Shown here: piece by piece, positions 22,205-34,116 of the stretch | Position numbering within the stretch: the first letter of the stretch is position 1 | Layout of the letters: the number at the start of each line of letters is the position of its first letter | Assembly (NCBI GenBank): GCA_022649305.1 | Contig: JALCNW010000037.1 | Location: 1-42,525 of the forward strand | From: Enterobacter sp. | GTDB lineage: Bacteria > Pseudomonadota > Gammaproteobacteria > Enterobacterales > Enterobacteriaceae | Length of the DNA stretch: 42,525 nucleotides | Direction: 5' to 3' | The notes under the pieces: generated by a model | Database searches by the model: none | Seen by the model: the letters and a program-made list of their open reading frames with translations, nothing else | What the model was told of the DNA's origin: nothing | Program-made: the position numbers and the translations under genes

Positions 22205-23305
22205 TTATTTCAACGCCATGCAGCGTGCCCGACGGTCGTCAACGCGTTTAGCGAACCACGCCGTGGTCAGATTACGCGTGATCTTCGGGCTTTCTAACTG
22301 AATGCCCGGCAAGATTTCCTTCGGCAGCGTTTTCCCGCTTTTCTTTTCTGCCAGTGCATAAACCTGCTGGTAAAGTTCTGTTTTCTCGAACGCCAGGCTA
22401 TCGCCCTTCTCCAGTTGATGGCGTATTTCGCTGTTACTCATATCCAGCTTTATGCCCAATTTGCGAACGGCCTGTTCGGTCGTTCCCGCTTCACTGCTTC
22501 CGTAAGCGATCAAATCACCGTCGAGCGCCAGCTTGCTTCCCGTGGCCCTATTGACCGCATTCTGGAACGCAGCATTACGACTGGCGTACCATCCGGCATT
22601 AAAATCGGCAAAGCGATACAGCGGTGCGCTGTAATTCGCGGGGTAATTCAGCAGATGATAGGTACCAAACCACAGCCCACCGCGTAGGGAGAACACTTCC
22701 TGACGCACCGTTCCGTCAATCTTCCATGGATAACCGCTGGCGTGTTTCTCCGCAAAAGCAATACTGACCTGCATCGGCCCGCCGGTATGCACCGGGTTAA
22801 GCGATCCAAATAGCGTCTGCCCCATCGGCACCATATTGATAAAGTCATCAAAAATGGCGCTGAGCTGTTTCTCGGTTTTCACCGTATCGAGCCTGTCGCT
22901 GTAGCTTTTGCCATTCGGTGAGGTGATTTTTAGCGCCGTGTGCACCAGGAAGACCGGGATGTGCATTTTCTCTGCCCGACGGTCTATTTCCTTCCAGGCG
23001 ATTTTATTCAGACCCGGCACGGCAGGATCGGATTGATACATCGACTCCTGCTGCGCCACCGCCAGCACCGAACAGATGTTCTCTTCGCTGGGGGCAATCT
23101 TCTGGCTTTCGAACGTCTTCGCCAGCACTATCGCCCAGTCGTCACGGTCTTTCACGCTGGCGGGCATTTTTTGGCGTACCACACTGGCTACATCAACGGG
23201 TTTCTCGCCTTTTTTAAGCGGAGCAGCCCCTTTCTCAGCACAGCCAGCCAACGCTAGAGCAGTCAGCACGGACAATGTTAACGTGCGTGGTACGGCAAAC
23301 GGCAT
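22205..23305 (-). CDS. yaiW: Surface-exposed lipoprotein YaiW (DUF1615)
   Basis: This is a 366-residue outer-membrane lipoprotein associated with SbmA. A signal peptide ends in the lipobox LAGC with lipidated Cys22, followed by a charged segment. The DUF1615 region covers most of the rest, including ENICSVLAVAQQESMYQSDP and FAKRVDDRRARCM at the end. In E. coli YaiW helps uptake of proline-rich antimicrobial peptides and bacterial susceptibility to them. It starts 14 bp after the sbmA stop on the same strand, so sbmA-yaiW form an operon. Confidence 0.94.
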   Translation of the reverse strand: MPFAVPRTLTLSVLTALALAGCAEKGAAPLKKGEKPVDVASVVRQKMPASVKDRDDWAIVLAKTFESQKIAPSEENICSVLAVAQQESMYQSDPAVPGLNKIAWKEIDRRAEKMHIPVFLVHTALKITSPNGKSYSDRLDTVKTEKQLSAIFDDFINMVPMGQTLFGSLNPVHTGGPMQVSIAFAEKHASGYPWKIDGTVRQEVFSLRGGLWFGTYHLLNYPANYSAPLYRFADFNAGWYASRNAAFQNAVNRATGSKLALDGDLIAYGSSEAGTTEQAVRKLGIKLDMSNSEIRHQLEKGDSLAFEKTELYQQVYALAEKKSGKTLPKEILPGIQLESPKITRNLTTAWFAKRVDDRRARCMALK

Positions 23306-23319
23306 AGTCTTTCCCTGTT

Positions 23320-24540
23320 TTAACCTAAGGTATGGGTCACTTCCTGAAGATTCTGGTCGTCCAGCTCACGTTCAAAACTGCGTAAACGTTTGTAGATGGA
23401 CATCAGTTCAACAAGCGTCGTCCACGAGCTTATCAAATACTGGAATGAACCGCGTACCTGACCGAAAACGTTAGTTATCTGAGTCATCAGACCCAACGTA
23501 ATCGTACCCGCCACAATCGACGGAAACAGCAAGAACAAACCGAAAACATTATCCACTTGCAGATATAAAATGCGCGCGATGTTGAAATACATGTAATGGA
23601 AATAGAGACGGAAATAGTTACGACGCACTGCACCAAACAGCTCGCGTACGGTGGGTGGCGAGGCTCGATTAGCATCATCTTCACCGTAGACCAGCTCCTT
23701 ACGGTAGGCGGCCTCAACGCGCTGATTTTTGAACTCCAGTCCTGGAAGCTTGATCCCCACAACCGCCAACAATCCCGTTCCCATCAGCGACCAGACAATC
23801 GCCGCAATCACCAGACCATACGGGAGATGACCAATAATCGGCAGTTCAGGCACATGCGCAGAGAGCGTGACCAGAACCGGCAGGAAGGCGATAAGCGTCA
23901 TGATGGCATTGATAAAACTGACCCCCATATTCTCAAGCGTAGAGGCAAATCGCATGGTGTCTTCCTGCACACGCTGCGCGGCACCCTCAATGTGACGCAA
24001 CTGCTGCCAGTGCGCCATATAGTGTTCGTTCATCGCCGTACGCCAGCGGAACACATAGTGGCTGACAAAAAAGTTGTTCATCACGCCAATGATCACCGCA
24101 ATAAGGGCAATCCCAAGGAATATGCCCACTTCATGATAGAACTGATCAATCGTGACTTTATGCGGTGAACTGAGCGCGGTCTGAATCAGATCGTAGAACG
24201 GCGCATACCAGGCGTTGACGGCCACACCCACCTCCACCAGGAACCAGGTGACAAAGACGATCAGCGACGTTCCCAGAATCGACCAATATTGCCAGCGATG
24301 CGGCGACCAGATGATCCAAAAAACCGCAAAAATGCCCACGCACACAGCGTAATAGGCATAAAAAAGCAGATAGCTCAGCGACCAAAAACGCGCGGCGCTA
24401 ATGGGCACGTCACCCGTCGCACCGACCAGGCGTTCAACCCACGCCCCGCCACCCGCCTGCCAAAAAATGACGGCAAGCAGCGCCCAAATAAATGCCGAGA
24501 GGAAAAAAGGTCCCGGCTTTGGGAAAAAAGACTTAAACAT
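23320..24540 (-). CDS. sbmA: Peptide antibiotic transporter SbmA
   Basis: SbmA is a homodimeric inner-membrane, proton-driven importer of peptides and related compounds such as microcins B17 and J25, bleomycin and proline-rich peptides. It has the fold of an ABC exporter membrane domain but no nucleotide-binding domain. The 406 residues match the E. coli length and start [20 protein letters not shown]. At least six to seven hydrophobic segments are evident, with conserved blocks [15 protein letters not shown] and [12 protein letters not shown]. The operon continues into yaiW. In E. coli the promoter responds to the envelope sigma factor RpoE. Confidence 0.96.
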   Translation of the reverse strand: MFKSFFPKPGPFFLSAFIWALLAVIFWQAGGGAWVERLVGATGDVPISAARFWSLSYLLFYAYYAVCVGIFAVFWIIWSPHRWQYWSILGTSLIVFVTWFLVEVGVAVNAWYAPFYDLIQTALSSPHKVTIDQFYHEVGIFLGIALIAVIIGVMNNFFVSHYVFRWRTAMNEHYMAHWQQLRHIEGAAQRVQEDTMRFASTLENMGVSFINAIMTLIAFLPVLVTLSAHVPELPIIGHLPYGLVIAAIVWSLMGTGLLAVVGIKLPGLEFKNQRVEAAYRKELVYGEDDANRASPPTVRELFGAVRRNYFRLYFHYMYFNIARILYLQVDNVFGLFLLFPSIVAGTITLGLMTQITNVFGQVRGSFQYLISSWTTLVELMSIYKRLRSFERELDDQNLQEVTHTLG

Positions 24541-24654
24541 AATGCTTCCTTCTTGTTGTTATGGCTGTTGCTGTGTTCAACACAATATCGTGTGACATAC
24601 TGCCACGAGCCGCTCACCGGCTCGTGCAAAAAAAATAGACCTGAGCTTTGTAGG

Positions 24655-25188
24655 TTAGTTCGCTTTCCAGTCTGCAAGAATTGTTTCGGTGGATTTCACA
24701 ACAGGTGGATTGTCGGGGGCCGTGAAGGTACGCCAGACGTCGTTATAATGATTAATCAATATTTGTGCCTGCGCTGCCGGACGATTTGCCGTGGTGTGCG
24801 CGTCTTGCGCGACGGTGATGTGATAGCCTCGGCTAACGCCGTTCTTAAGCGTGGTATCAACGCAATAATCGGTCGCGCAGCCGCAGATGACAAAACGGTC
24901 AATCCCTTGCTCGCTAAGCAGCGCTTGCAGCGTGGTGTTATAGAAGGCGTCGCAGGCCGTTTTTATCACATAAAATGCGCCCTCTGGCTGATGCAGTTCG
25001 GGCAATAGCGCGAATCCATCACTCCCTTCTTCCAGCCCACCAGCCTCAGTATGCTGAATAAAAATGATGGTATCGGCGGCCTGCGTAAGTTGGTTTATGC
25101 GTGAGACGCACTGTTCACGCTGATGACGAGGTGTCGCAAAGACCCCTTGCTGCATATCAATAACCATCACCACTCGCTTTTCTAACAT
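24655..25188 (-). CDS. Isochorismatase-fold cysteine hydrolase
   Basis: This is a 177-residue cytoplasmic alpha/beta hydrolase of the isochorismatase/nicotinamidase superfamily. In the frame counted from the upstream ATG (25191), the catalytic triad is Asp12 (VIDMQQG), Lys77 (VIKTACDAF) and Cys110 (GCATDYCVDTT), all present. The second of two adjacent ATGs (25188) is preferred because GGAGG lies only one base before the first. The substrate is unknown. Family members hydrolyse amides such as nicotinamide or ureido acids. In E. coli sbmA and ampH are direct neighbours, so this gene is an addition between them. Confidence 0.85.
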   Translation of the reverse strand: MLEKRVVMVIDMQQGVFATPRHQREQCVSRINQLTQAADTIIFIQHTEAGGLEEGSDGFALLPELHQPEGAFYVIKTACDAFYNTTLQALLSEQGIDRFVICGCATDYCVDTTLKNGVSRGYHITVAQDAHTTANRPAAQAQILINHYNDVWRTFTAPDNPPVVKSTETILADWKAN

Positions 25189-25323
25189 CATTCCTCCAGG
25201 GATTGCTCTGCACGAAGGCCTATCATAAGCTTGATGTCACAAAATGGGAGAATGTGAGTAACGAAATTGTTCTTATTTACCCGTGGTTACGTTTTTCCCA
25301 CTATCGTTATGCAATTCCCCCCA

Positions 25324-25350
25324 TTGCACCACGCCGTTTAGTAGTATAAA
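25324..25350 (+). promoter_or_regulatory. Possible ampH promoter
   Basis: TTGCAC at 25324 and TATAAA at 25345 resemble -35 and -10 elements, but the 15-bp spacing is short. They lie 40-67 bp before the ampH TTG start. This is a by-eye assignment only. Confidence 0.3.
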
Positions 25351-25390
25351 TACGCATTACTTTATTCATTCAATTTATGGATGCTCTTCG

Positions 25391-26548
25391 TTGAAACGTT
25401 GTCTGTTATCTATTGCCGCGCTGTGTGCGGTGAGCATATCAACGGCCCAGGCCGTCCAACCGCTGACGACCCCCGCTTTCGCTTCTGAGATTGCGGATCG
25501 CTATGCCAATCTTATTTATTACGGTAGCGGCGCGACCGGGATGGCAATGGTGGTGATTGATGGTAACCAGCGCGTCTTTCGCAGTTTCGGCGAAACGCGT
25601 CCTGGCAACAATGTTCATCCCCAGTTGGATTCCGTGGTCCGTATCGCATCGTTAACGAAGCTGATGACCAGTGAAATGCTGGTTAAGATGCTCGATCAGG
25701 GTGTGGTTAAACTCAACGATCCGTTAAGCAAATACGCCCCTCCCGGCTCACGCGTCCCGACATATCAGGGCGCGCCGATTACGCTGGTGAATTTAGCGAC
25801 GCATACCAGCGCCCTACCGCGTGAACAACCCGGCGGAGCGGCACACCGTCCAGTATTCGTCTGGCCCACGCGCGAACAACGATGGAGCTATCTCAGCACG
25901 GCGACGCTGAAATCTGCGCCTGGCGCGCAGGCAGCCTATTCGAATCTGGCATTTGATCTACTGGCCGATGCCTTATCGACAGCGTCGGGCAAACCCTATA
26001 CCCAACTCTTTGAAGAGCAAATTACCCGACCGCTGGGAATGAAAGACACGACTTTTACGCCTTCACCCGATCAGTGCAAACGCCTGATGGTGGCAGAGAA
26101 AGGAGCCAGCCCGTGTAACAATACGCTGGCGGCCGTTGGCAGCGGCGGGGTCTATTCCACGCCTGGCGATATGATGCGCTGGATGCAGCAATTCTTATCT
26201 TCGGATTTCCATGCTCGTAGCAACCAGGCCGATCGTATGCAGACGCTTATCTACCAGCGCAGTCAACTGCATCGCGTTATTGGCATGGATGTGCCGGGCA
26301 AAGCCGATGCACTCGGCCTGGGCTGGGTTTATATGGCACCAAAAGAGGGTCGCCCCGGCATTATTCAAAAAACGGGCGGCGGCGGCGGATTCATTACCTA
26401 TATGGCAATGATCCCCCAGTCAAATGTGGGTGCATTCGTGGTGGTCACTCGTTCTCCAATGACTCGTTTCGTCAATATGAGCGATGGCATCAATAATTTG
26501 GTTACCGAATTGAGCGGCAATAAGGCTCAGGTCGTTCCCGCATCCTGA
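25391..26548 (+). CDS. ampH: Penicillin-binding protein/peptidase AmpH
   Basis: AmpH is a class C beta-lactamase-like penicillin-binding protein with D,D-carboxypeptidase and endopeptidase activity on peptidoglycan. A TTG at 25391 is chosen as the start. It gives 385 residues as in E. coli and places a signal peptide (residues 1-21) at the N-terminus, whereas the long ATG-started frame has 36 unrelated residues. Catalytic motifs are intact: SxxK at Ser87-Lys90 (ASLTKL), YxN at Tyr183-Asn185, and KTG at 327-329. In E. coli it is important for peptidoglycan remodelling and is not an efficient beta-lactamase. Confidence 0.95.
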   Translation: MKRCLLSIAALCAVSISTAQAVQPLTTPAFASEIADRYANLIYYGSGATGMAMVVIDGNQRVFRSFGETRPGNNVHPQLDSVVRIASLTKLMTSEMLVKMLDQGVVKLNDPLSKYAPPGSRVPTYQGAPITLVNLATHTSALPREQPGGAAHRPVFVWPTREQRWSYLSTATLKSAPGAQAAYSNLAFDLLADALSTASGKPYTQLFEEQITRPLGMKDTTFTPSPDQCKRLMVAEKGASPCNNTLAAVGSGGVYSTPGDMMRWMQQFLSSDFHARSNQADRMQTLIYQRSQLHRVIGMDVPGKADALGLGWVYMAPKEGRPGIIQKTGGGGGFITYMAMIPQSNVGAFVVVTRSPMTRFVNMSDGINNLVTELSGNKAQVVPAS

Positions 26549-26553
26549 ATGGC

Positions 26554-27180
26554 TTAATATTCCGCGGGCAAACGGTTGATACTCACCAGTTTGCCCCGGT
26601 TCATATTAATATAATTCCCCTGTCTTAATGCCGCCAGGACCTCCGCCACAACAGAGCGTGAAATACGCGTACTGCGCTGAATATGATTCATCACGCCAAT
26701 TTTTGATCGCAATGTTTCGTCCCATTCAGCCATCTCCATTAACATCGCCCGAATCTGGTTATACGAATTATTCCCTACCAGCTGCATATCCCGCTTTTCC
26801 ATTATTCGGTTAATCCATGAGAGCCAACAAAATGCGTCTCGCCACAGATGATTTTTTTGAATTAAATTTCGAGTGGTGGTGGAAGGGAGGTAAAACCCGG
26901 TGCAGGGCGATTGAGCGATCAGCGTATATTCCTGGTGGCTTTCCATCATTCCCGCTGTCAGGCCAAAGATGAAAGGTCCAGGTATAATACTCATGAGTAG
27001 ATCGTCATGTTGACGATGAATAGCCACAACGCCCGTTTGTAATACAAAGGTGTAATGTTCATTGTCATAGCAGTCACAGGTAATTGCGTGCTGCTGAGAA
27101 ATTTTAAAAGGGGAACTTTCGGCCTTCAGGCATTGTTCGAGCCGGATAAATTCGGCAAGTGGCTTCTCATCAGGGTTCAT
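26554..27180 (-). CDS. iprA: CRP-like transcriptional regulator IprA (YaiV)
   Basis: This is a 208-residue regulator with an N-terminal cyclic-nucleotide-binding-like cupin region (about 20-100) and a C-terminal helix-turn-helix (about 165-205, RISRSVVAEVLAALRQGNY). It closely resembles E. coli YaiV, also called IprA, reported as an inhibitor of hydrogen peroxide resistance in Salmonella and related species. No cAMP-contact motif is obvious, so it probably does not use cAMP. It faces ampH, with the stop codons 5 bp apart, and is followed upstream by the autotransporter gene on the same strand. Confidence 0.9.
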   Translation of the reverse strand: MNPDEKPLAEFIRLEQCLKAESSPFKISQQHAITCDCYDNEHYTFVLQTGVVAIHRQHDDLLMSIIPGPFIFGLTAGMMESHQEYTLIAQSPCTGFYLPSTTTRNLIQKNHLWRDAFCWLSWINRIMEKRDMQLVGNNSYNQIRAMLMEMAEWDETLRSKIGVMNHIQRSTRISRSVVAEVLAALRQGNYINMNRGKLVSINRLPAEY

Positions 27181-27235
27181 GCAGACCTCGAGTCGTCCGT
27201 ATCTGTCGGTTCTGTTTCATCGTGTTCTTATATAT

Positions 27236-27262
27236 AAAAAGCGGGGAGATATTTCTCCCCGC
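27236..27262 (-). terminator. Rho-independent terminator after the autotransporter gene
   Basis: A perfect 9-bp stem (27241-27249 with 27254-27262) and 4-base loop lie directly after the autotransporter stop codon. A run of T follows on the minus strand (27236-27240). It separates this gene from iprA. Confidence 0.9.
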
Positions 27263-27272
27263 GATTTAAGCA

Positions 27273-30047
<2,775 letters not shown>

Positions 30048-30490
30048 TGAGTCATCCCTCCTCAGGGACGTAGGCAAGTTTGTCCGTCAAAACATAAGTG
30101 CAACAAAAAATATTGCGGAGGGAATTATGCAGTCTGCATTCAAAAAGGTTCAATGAATGATTCCATTAAGTCCGATTCCAGACAAATAAACGCTCATTCA
30201 CTTTAGAATACAACCCCATCTGAATATATATTATAAATACAGAGCGTTAGGATTTATAAATCATCATCACAAGAAATATACAAAACTCATATTGATCACT
30301 TGAATTTATATATCAACCTACAAATAGAAATGGCCTAAATATATTAAAACCAAAAAATGCAGACATAATTTCATAAATTTTATCATTACTTCATGGCATT
30401 TACAGCCTCTGAAACGACCATTTTCGTAAAACAGCGACCCTCTATTTCAGGTACACTAGCCCTCTTTGTTCCACAAACGTCAGGCATACT
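30048..30490. other. AT-rich divergent region between autotransporter and hemB (443 bp)
   Basis: No gene is seen. The region is visibly AT-rich compared with its flanks. It holds the promoters for the autotransporter (minus) and hemB (plus). A possible hemB -10 (TACACT, 30452-30457) lies about 35 bp before the ATG, without a clear -35. A perfect 13-bp palindrome lies at 30127-30139. Such AT-rich DNA before an autotransporter gene often serves as an H-NS target, which is an inference here. Confidence 0.5.
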
Positions 30491-31465
30491 ATGACCGATT
30501 TAATTGCACGTCCCCGTCGCCTGCGCAAGTCTCCGGCACTGCGCGCTATGTTTGAAGAGACAACACTGACCTTAAACGATCTGGTGTTGCCGATTTTTGT
30601 CGAAGAAGAGATCGATGATTACAAAGCCATTGAAGCCATGCCGGGCGTCATGCGCATTCCGGAGAAGCATCTGGCTCGTGAGATCGAACGTATCGCCAAC
30701 GCAGGCATTCGCTCGGTGATGACCTTCGGCATCTCCCACCACACCGATGCCACCGGCAGCGATGCGTTGAAAGAAAACGGCCTGGTGGCGCGCATGTCGC
30801 GCATCTGCAAAGACGCCGTGCCGGAGATGATCGTCATGTCCGACACGTGCTTCTGCGAGTACACCTCTCACGGCCACTGCGGCGTATTATGCGACCACGG
30901 TGTGGATAACGATGCGACCCTGATAAATCTGGGCAAACAGGCGGTGGTTGCCGCCACTGCCGGAGCAGATTTCATTGCGCCTTCTGCGGCGATGGACGGC
31001 CAAGTGCAGGCGATTCGCCAGGCGCTGGACGCCGCGGGCTTCACCGATACCGCCATCATGTCCTACTCCACCAAGTTTGCCTCTTCCTTCTACGGCCCAT
31101 TCCGTGAAGCGGCAGGCACTGCGCTGAAGGGCGATCGCAAAACCTATCAGATGAACCCGCTGAACCGTCGGGAAGCAATCCGTGAATCGTTGCTCGACGA
31201 AGCGCAGGGCGCGGACTGCCTGATGGTGAAACCGGCTGGCGCGTATCTGGATATTCTGCGCGATATCCGCGAGCGCACCGACCTGCCGCTGGGCGCATAC
31301 CAGGTGAGCGGTGAGTACGCCATGATCAAGTTTGCCGCACTTGCGGGTGCAATTGACGAAGAGAAAGTGATCCTCGAAAGCCTGGGTGCGATCAAGCGCG
31401 CGGGTGCCGATCTGATCTTCAGCTATTTTGCGCTGGATCTGGCAGAGAAAAAAATCCTGCGTTAA
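30491..31465 (+). CDS. hemB: Delta-aminolevulinic acid dehydratase HemB
   Basis: HemB (porphobilinogen synthase) condenses two 5-aminolevulinates to porphobilinogen in heme synthesis. The 324 residues match the family length. The zinc ligands Cys120, Cys122 and Cys130 are in [13 protein letters not shown], and the active-site lysines are Lys195 ([11 protein letters not shown]) and Lys247 ([10 protein letters not shown]). All are present. The gene stands between the autotransporter and the olsF candidate. In E. coli hemB faces tauD, but here the olsF gene lies between them on the hemB strand. Confidence 0.97.
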   Translation: MTDLIARPRRLRKSPALRAMFEETTLTLNDLVLPIFVEEEIDDYKAIEAMPGVMRIPEKHLAREIERIANAGIRSVMTFGISHHTDATGSDALKENGLVARMSRICKDAVPEMIVMSDTCFCEYTSHGHCGVLCDHGVDNDATLINLGKQAVVAATAGADFIAPSAAMDGQVQAIRQALDAAGFTDTAIMSYSTKFASSFYGPFREAAGTALKGDRKTYQMNPLNRREAIRESLLDEAQGADCLMVKPAGAYLDILRDIRERTDLPLGAYQVSGEYAMIKFAALAGAIDEEKVILESLGAIKRAGADLIFSYFALDLAEKKILR

Positions 31466-31473
31466 CCCGCATT

Positions 31474-31504
31474 ATGCAGGGTGAGTTCAGCGCTCACCCT
31501 GCAT
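31474..31504 (+). terminator. Hairpin downstream of hemB
   Basis: A perfect 12-bp inverted repeat (31474-31485 with 31493-31504) with a 7-base loop starts 9 bp after the hemB stop. There is no T run after it, so it may only attenuate transcription or protect the hemB message end rather than fully terminate before olsF. Confidence 0.55.
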
Positions 31505-31580
31505 CTAAACGTCACCAAACTGCAATCCAAACGACATCTCGCCCTTCTACTGTCTCAGCAAGACGGCAGGAGGAATTACC

Positions 31581-33317
31581 ATGTTTAGTCTCGATAGCGT
31601 TCTCGACGACCTTTGGCCTCAGGCGAGGCCCGCACCCTGGCAAAAAAGTCTGTTAAAAAGATTGTTTCACGAAGAAGAATTCCAGCAGTTTGCCGCAGCA
31701 CACCGCCACCTGAAAGGACTCGATATGGTGGAGCAAATTCTGGAGCACCTCGATATCCTCTGCACTATCCCCGCCCACGATCTTGAACAAATTCCCGAAC
31801 ACGGCCCGCTGGTGATTATTGCGAATCACCCCACCGGCACGCTCGATGGTCTGGCGCTGATGTACGCCGTTTCCCGCGTGCGTCGCGATGTAAAGGTTGT
31901 CACGAACCGACTGCTGACGCACCTTGAGCCGCTCAGTTCGCTGTTTATTCCGGTCGATAATATGGGCGGTAAAACGGCTAAAACGTCGCTGGTGCAAATG
32001 GAGCAACATCTGCAAAACGCGGGTGTATTGATTTTCTTCCCGGCAGGCGAAGTCTCGCGCCCGACGCGCAAAGGCATCCGCGATAAAAAATGGCACTCCG
32101 GGTTTATCAAGATGGCGAGCAAACTACGCGCCCCGCTGCTGCCGGTGCATATTCAGGCACATAACAGCCTGCTGTTTTATGCCAGCACGCTGGTTTCACC
32201 CACGCTGTCGATGCTGTTATTAATGCAGCAGATGTTTCGACGCCAGCACAGCCGATTGCCGATTAAAATCGGCCAGCAGATCGCCTGGAGCCACTGGTTC
32301 AACGCAACACTTTCCCCCCGTGAGATGGCCGAGCGCTGCCGTCAGCACGTGATGCGTCTTGGCAAGGGACTGCCGGGCACGTTCAAGACACAATGTGCCA
32401 TCGCGCGACCGGAAGACAGGGCTACGCTCAAGCGGGCGCTCGCTCTGGCGGAATGTCTGGGTAAAACCAGCGATGGGAAGACAATTTACCTGTGGCAGCG
32501 CAACGGACAAGAAGACGTGCCGATCCTACGCGAGCTTGGGCGTTTGCGCGAAGTCGCGTTCCGCGCCGTGAACGAAGGCAGCGGCAAGCGCCGGGATACC
32601 GATAGCTATGACGACGACTACCTGCATCTGATTTTGTGGGATGACGAGGATCTGGAAATCGTTGGCGCGTATCGTTTTATGCCGACCGCAAAACAGGTTG
32701 AAAACCGAGGGCCTGGTGGGTTGTACAGCTACAGCCTGTTCCATTACGACGACAAAATGGACGACATACTGGAGCATGGCCTTGAGCTTGGGCGCAGCTT
32801 TATTCAGCCGCGCTACTGGGGCCGTCGCGGGCTGGACTATTTGTGGTCGGGCATTGGCGCGTATCTCGCGCGCTACCCGCAGTATCGCTATCTGTTTGGT
32901 CCGGTTTCCATTTCTGGCGGACTACCGCCTGCCGCGCGGGATCTGCTGGTGGCGTTTTACCGCCTGTGGTTCCCGGCGAGTCACCCGTTAGCCGTGTCGC
33001 GCCAGCCGTATCCAGCCTCGCTTCCCGACGTGCTGGCCCAGTTTGGCGCAGAAGATTACACCGACGATCTCACGAAACTAAAATCGCTGCTTGGCAATCT
33101 GGGTTGCGGCATTCCCCCCCTCTACAAACAGTATTCCGAACTGTGCGAGCCAGGCGGCGTACAGTTTATCGATTTCGGCAGCGACCCGGCGTTCAATAAC
33201 TGCATCGACGGGCTGGTGCTGGTGGATTTGTGCTACCTCAAACGTAACCGTTATGCGCGCTACATTAAGGCGCACGATAAAAAGGCTTATCCCCCAGAAT
33301 CGTCGCCCGCTGCATAA
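31581..33317 (+). CDS. olsF: Candidate bifunctional ornithine lipid synthase OlsF
   Basis: This is a 578-residue protein with two acyltransferase parts. The N-terminal part (about 60-260) is PlsC-like, with NHPTGTLD (His83, Asp89; spacing of five residues, as in hemolysin-related members) and FPAGE (153-157). The C-terminal part (about 310-500) is a GNAT-like N-acyltransferase of the OlsB/hemolysin-associated type. This order matches OlsF of Serratia and other bacteria, which N-acylates ornithine and then O-acylates the product to make ornithine lipid, a phosphorus-free membrane lipid. GGAGGA precedes the ATG at 31581. The gene follows hemB and its last 53 bp overlap the 3' end of tauD in antisense. 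Confidence 0.8.
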   Translation: MFSLDSVLDDLWPQARPAPWQKSLLKRLFHEEEFQQFAAAHRHLKGLDMVEQILEHLDILCTIPAHDLEQIPEHGPLVIIANHPTGTLDGLALMYAVSRVRRDVKVVTNRLLTHLEPLSSLFIPVDNMGGKTAKTSLVQMEQHLQNAGVLIFFPAGEVSRPTRKGIRDKKWHSGFIKMASKLRAPLLPVHIQAHNSLLFYASTLVSPTLSMLLLMQQMFRRQHSRLPIKIGQQIAWSHWFNATLSPREMAERCRQHVMRLGKGLPGTFKTQCAIARPEDRATLKRALALAECLGKTSDGKTIYLWQRNGQEDVPILRELGRLREVAFRAVNEGSGKRRDTDSYDDDYLHLILWDDEDLEIVGAYRFMPTAKQVENRGPGGLYSYSLFHYDDKMDDILEHGLELGRSFIQPRYWGRRGLDYLWSGIGAYLARYPQYRYLFGPVSISGGLPPAARDLLVAFYRLWFPASHPLAVSRQPYPASLPDVLAQFGAEDYTDDLTKLKSLLGNLGCGIPPLYKQYSELCEPGGVQFIDFGSDPAFNNCIDGLVLVDLCYLKRNRYARYIKAHDKKAYPPESSPAA

Positions 33318-34116
33318 TCCGGCGCTGCGGCAGATAATCCGCGTTGGCGTAATGCTGCGTCACGCGGTTATCCCAAATCGCCAGATCGTTCTCCTGCCAG
33401 CGCCAGCGCACCTGGAACTCTGGCTTGGTGATATGCGCAAACAAGAACCCCAGCAGCGCGTCACTCTCCTTCTCGGTCACGTCCACAATGCGGGTGGTGA
33501 AGCCTTCGTTCACAAACAGCGCCTGCTTGCCGGTGACCGGATGAGTGCGCACCATCGGATGCAGCAGCGGTGGGTGTTTGGCGACCGCGTCCTGCCAGCG
33601 GGCGTGCTCTTCTTCGGTTTTGCGATACTTATATTCCTGGAACGATTTCTTGAAATCGTGCTCGGCACGCAGGCCGCTCAACAGTTGCTTAAACGGCTCA
33701 GACAGCGCATCAAATGCCGCAATCCCGCTGGTCCACAGCGTATCACCGCCCGTTTCCGGCAGCAGCTTCGCAGCCAGAATCGCCCCTGCGGGCGGCGTCT
33801 CGATAAAGGTTACGTCGGTATGCCAGTTGTCGTTATCCGGCGGATTATCGTTGTGGGTATCGAGCACGATAATTTCTTCGACACCTTCCGCGTGCGGATA
33901 GACCGGGTGAATATGCAGATCGCCAAAACGCAGTGCCAGCGCGCGCTGCTGCTGGGGCGTCACCGCCTGGTTGCGCAGAAAGACGACCTGATGGCGCAGC
34001 ACCGCGTGATACAGCTGTTCGAACTGGTTATCGCTCAGCGGTCGCGTCACGTCGAGATCGGCAATCTGTGCGCCAATGTATGGCCCCAGCGGGGTAATGG
34101 TCAGACGTTCACTCAT
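33265..34116 (-). CDS. tauD: Taurine dioxygenase TauD
   Basis: TauD is a Fe(II)/2-oxoglutarate oxygenase that converts taurine to aminoacetaldehyde and sulfite, giving sulfur under sulfate limitation. The form from ATG 34114-34116 has 283 residues, the E. coli length. A longer frame upstream would overlap tauC and is not used. Iron ligands are His99 and Asp101 (NWHTDVTF), with the distal His in RVTQHYANADY. It overlaps tauC by 4 bp and is the last gene of tauABCD. Its 3' end overlaps olsF antisense. Confidence 0.96.
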   Translation of the reverse strand: MSERLTITPLGPYIGAQIADLDVTRPLSDNQFEQLYHAVLRHQVVFLRNQAVTPQQQRALALRFGDLHIHPVYPHAEGVEEIIVLDTHNDNPPDNDNWHTDVTFIETPPAGAILAAKLLPETGGDTLWTSGIAAFDALSEPFKQLLSGLRAEHDFKKSFQEYKYRKTEEEHARWQDAVAKHPPLLHPMVRTHPVTGKQALFVNEGFTTRIVDVTEKESDALLGFLFAHITKPEFQVRWRWQENDLAIWDNRVTQHYANADYLPQRRIMQRATILGDKPFYRAP

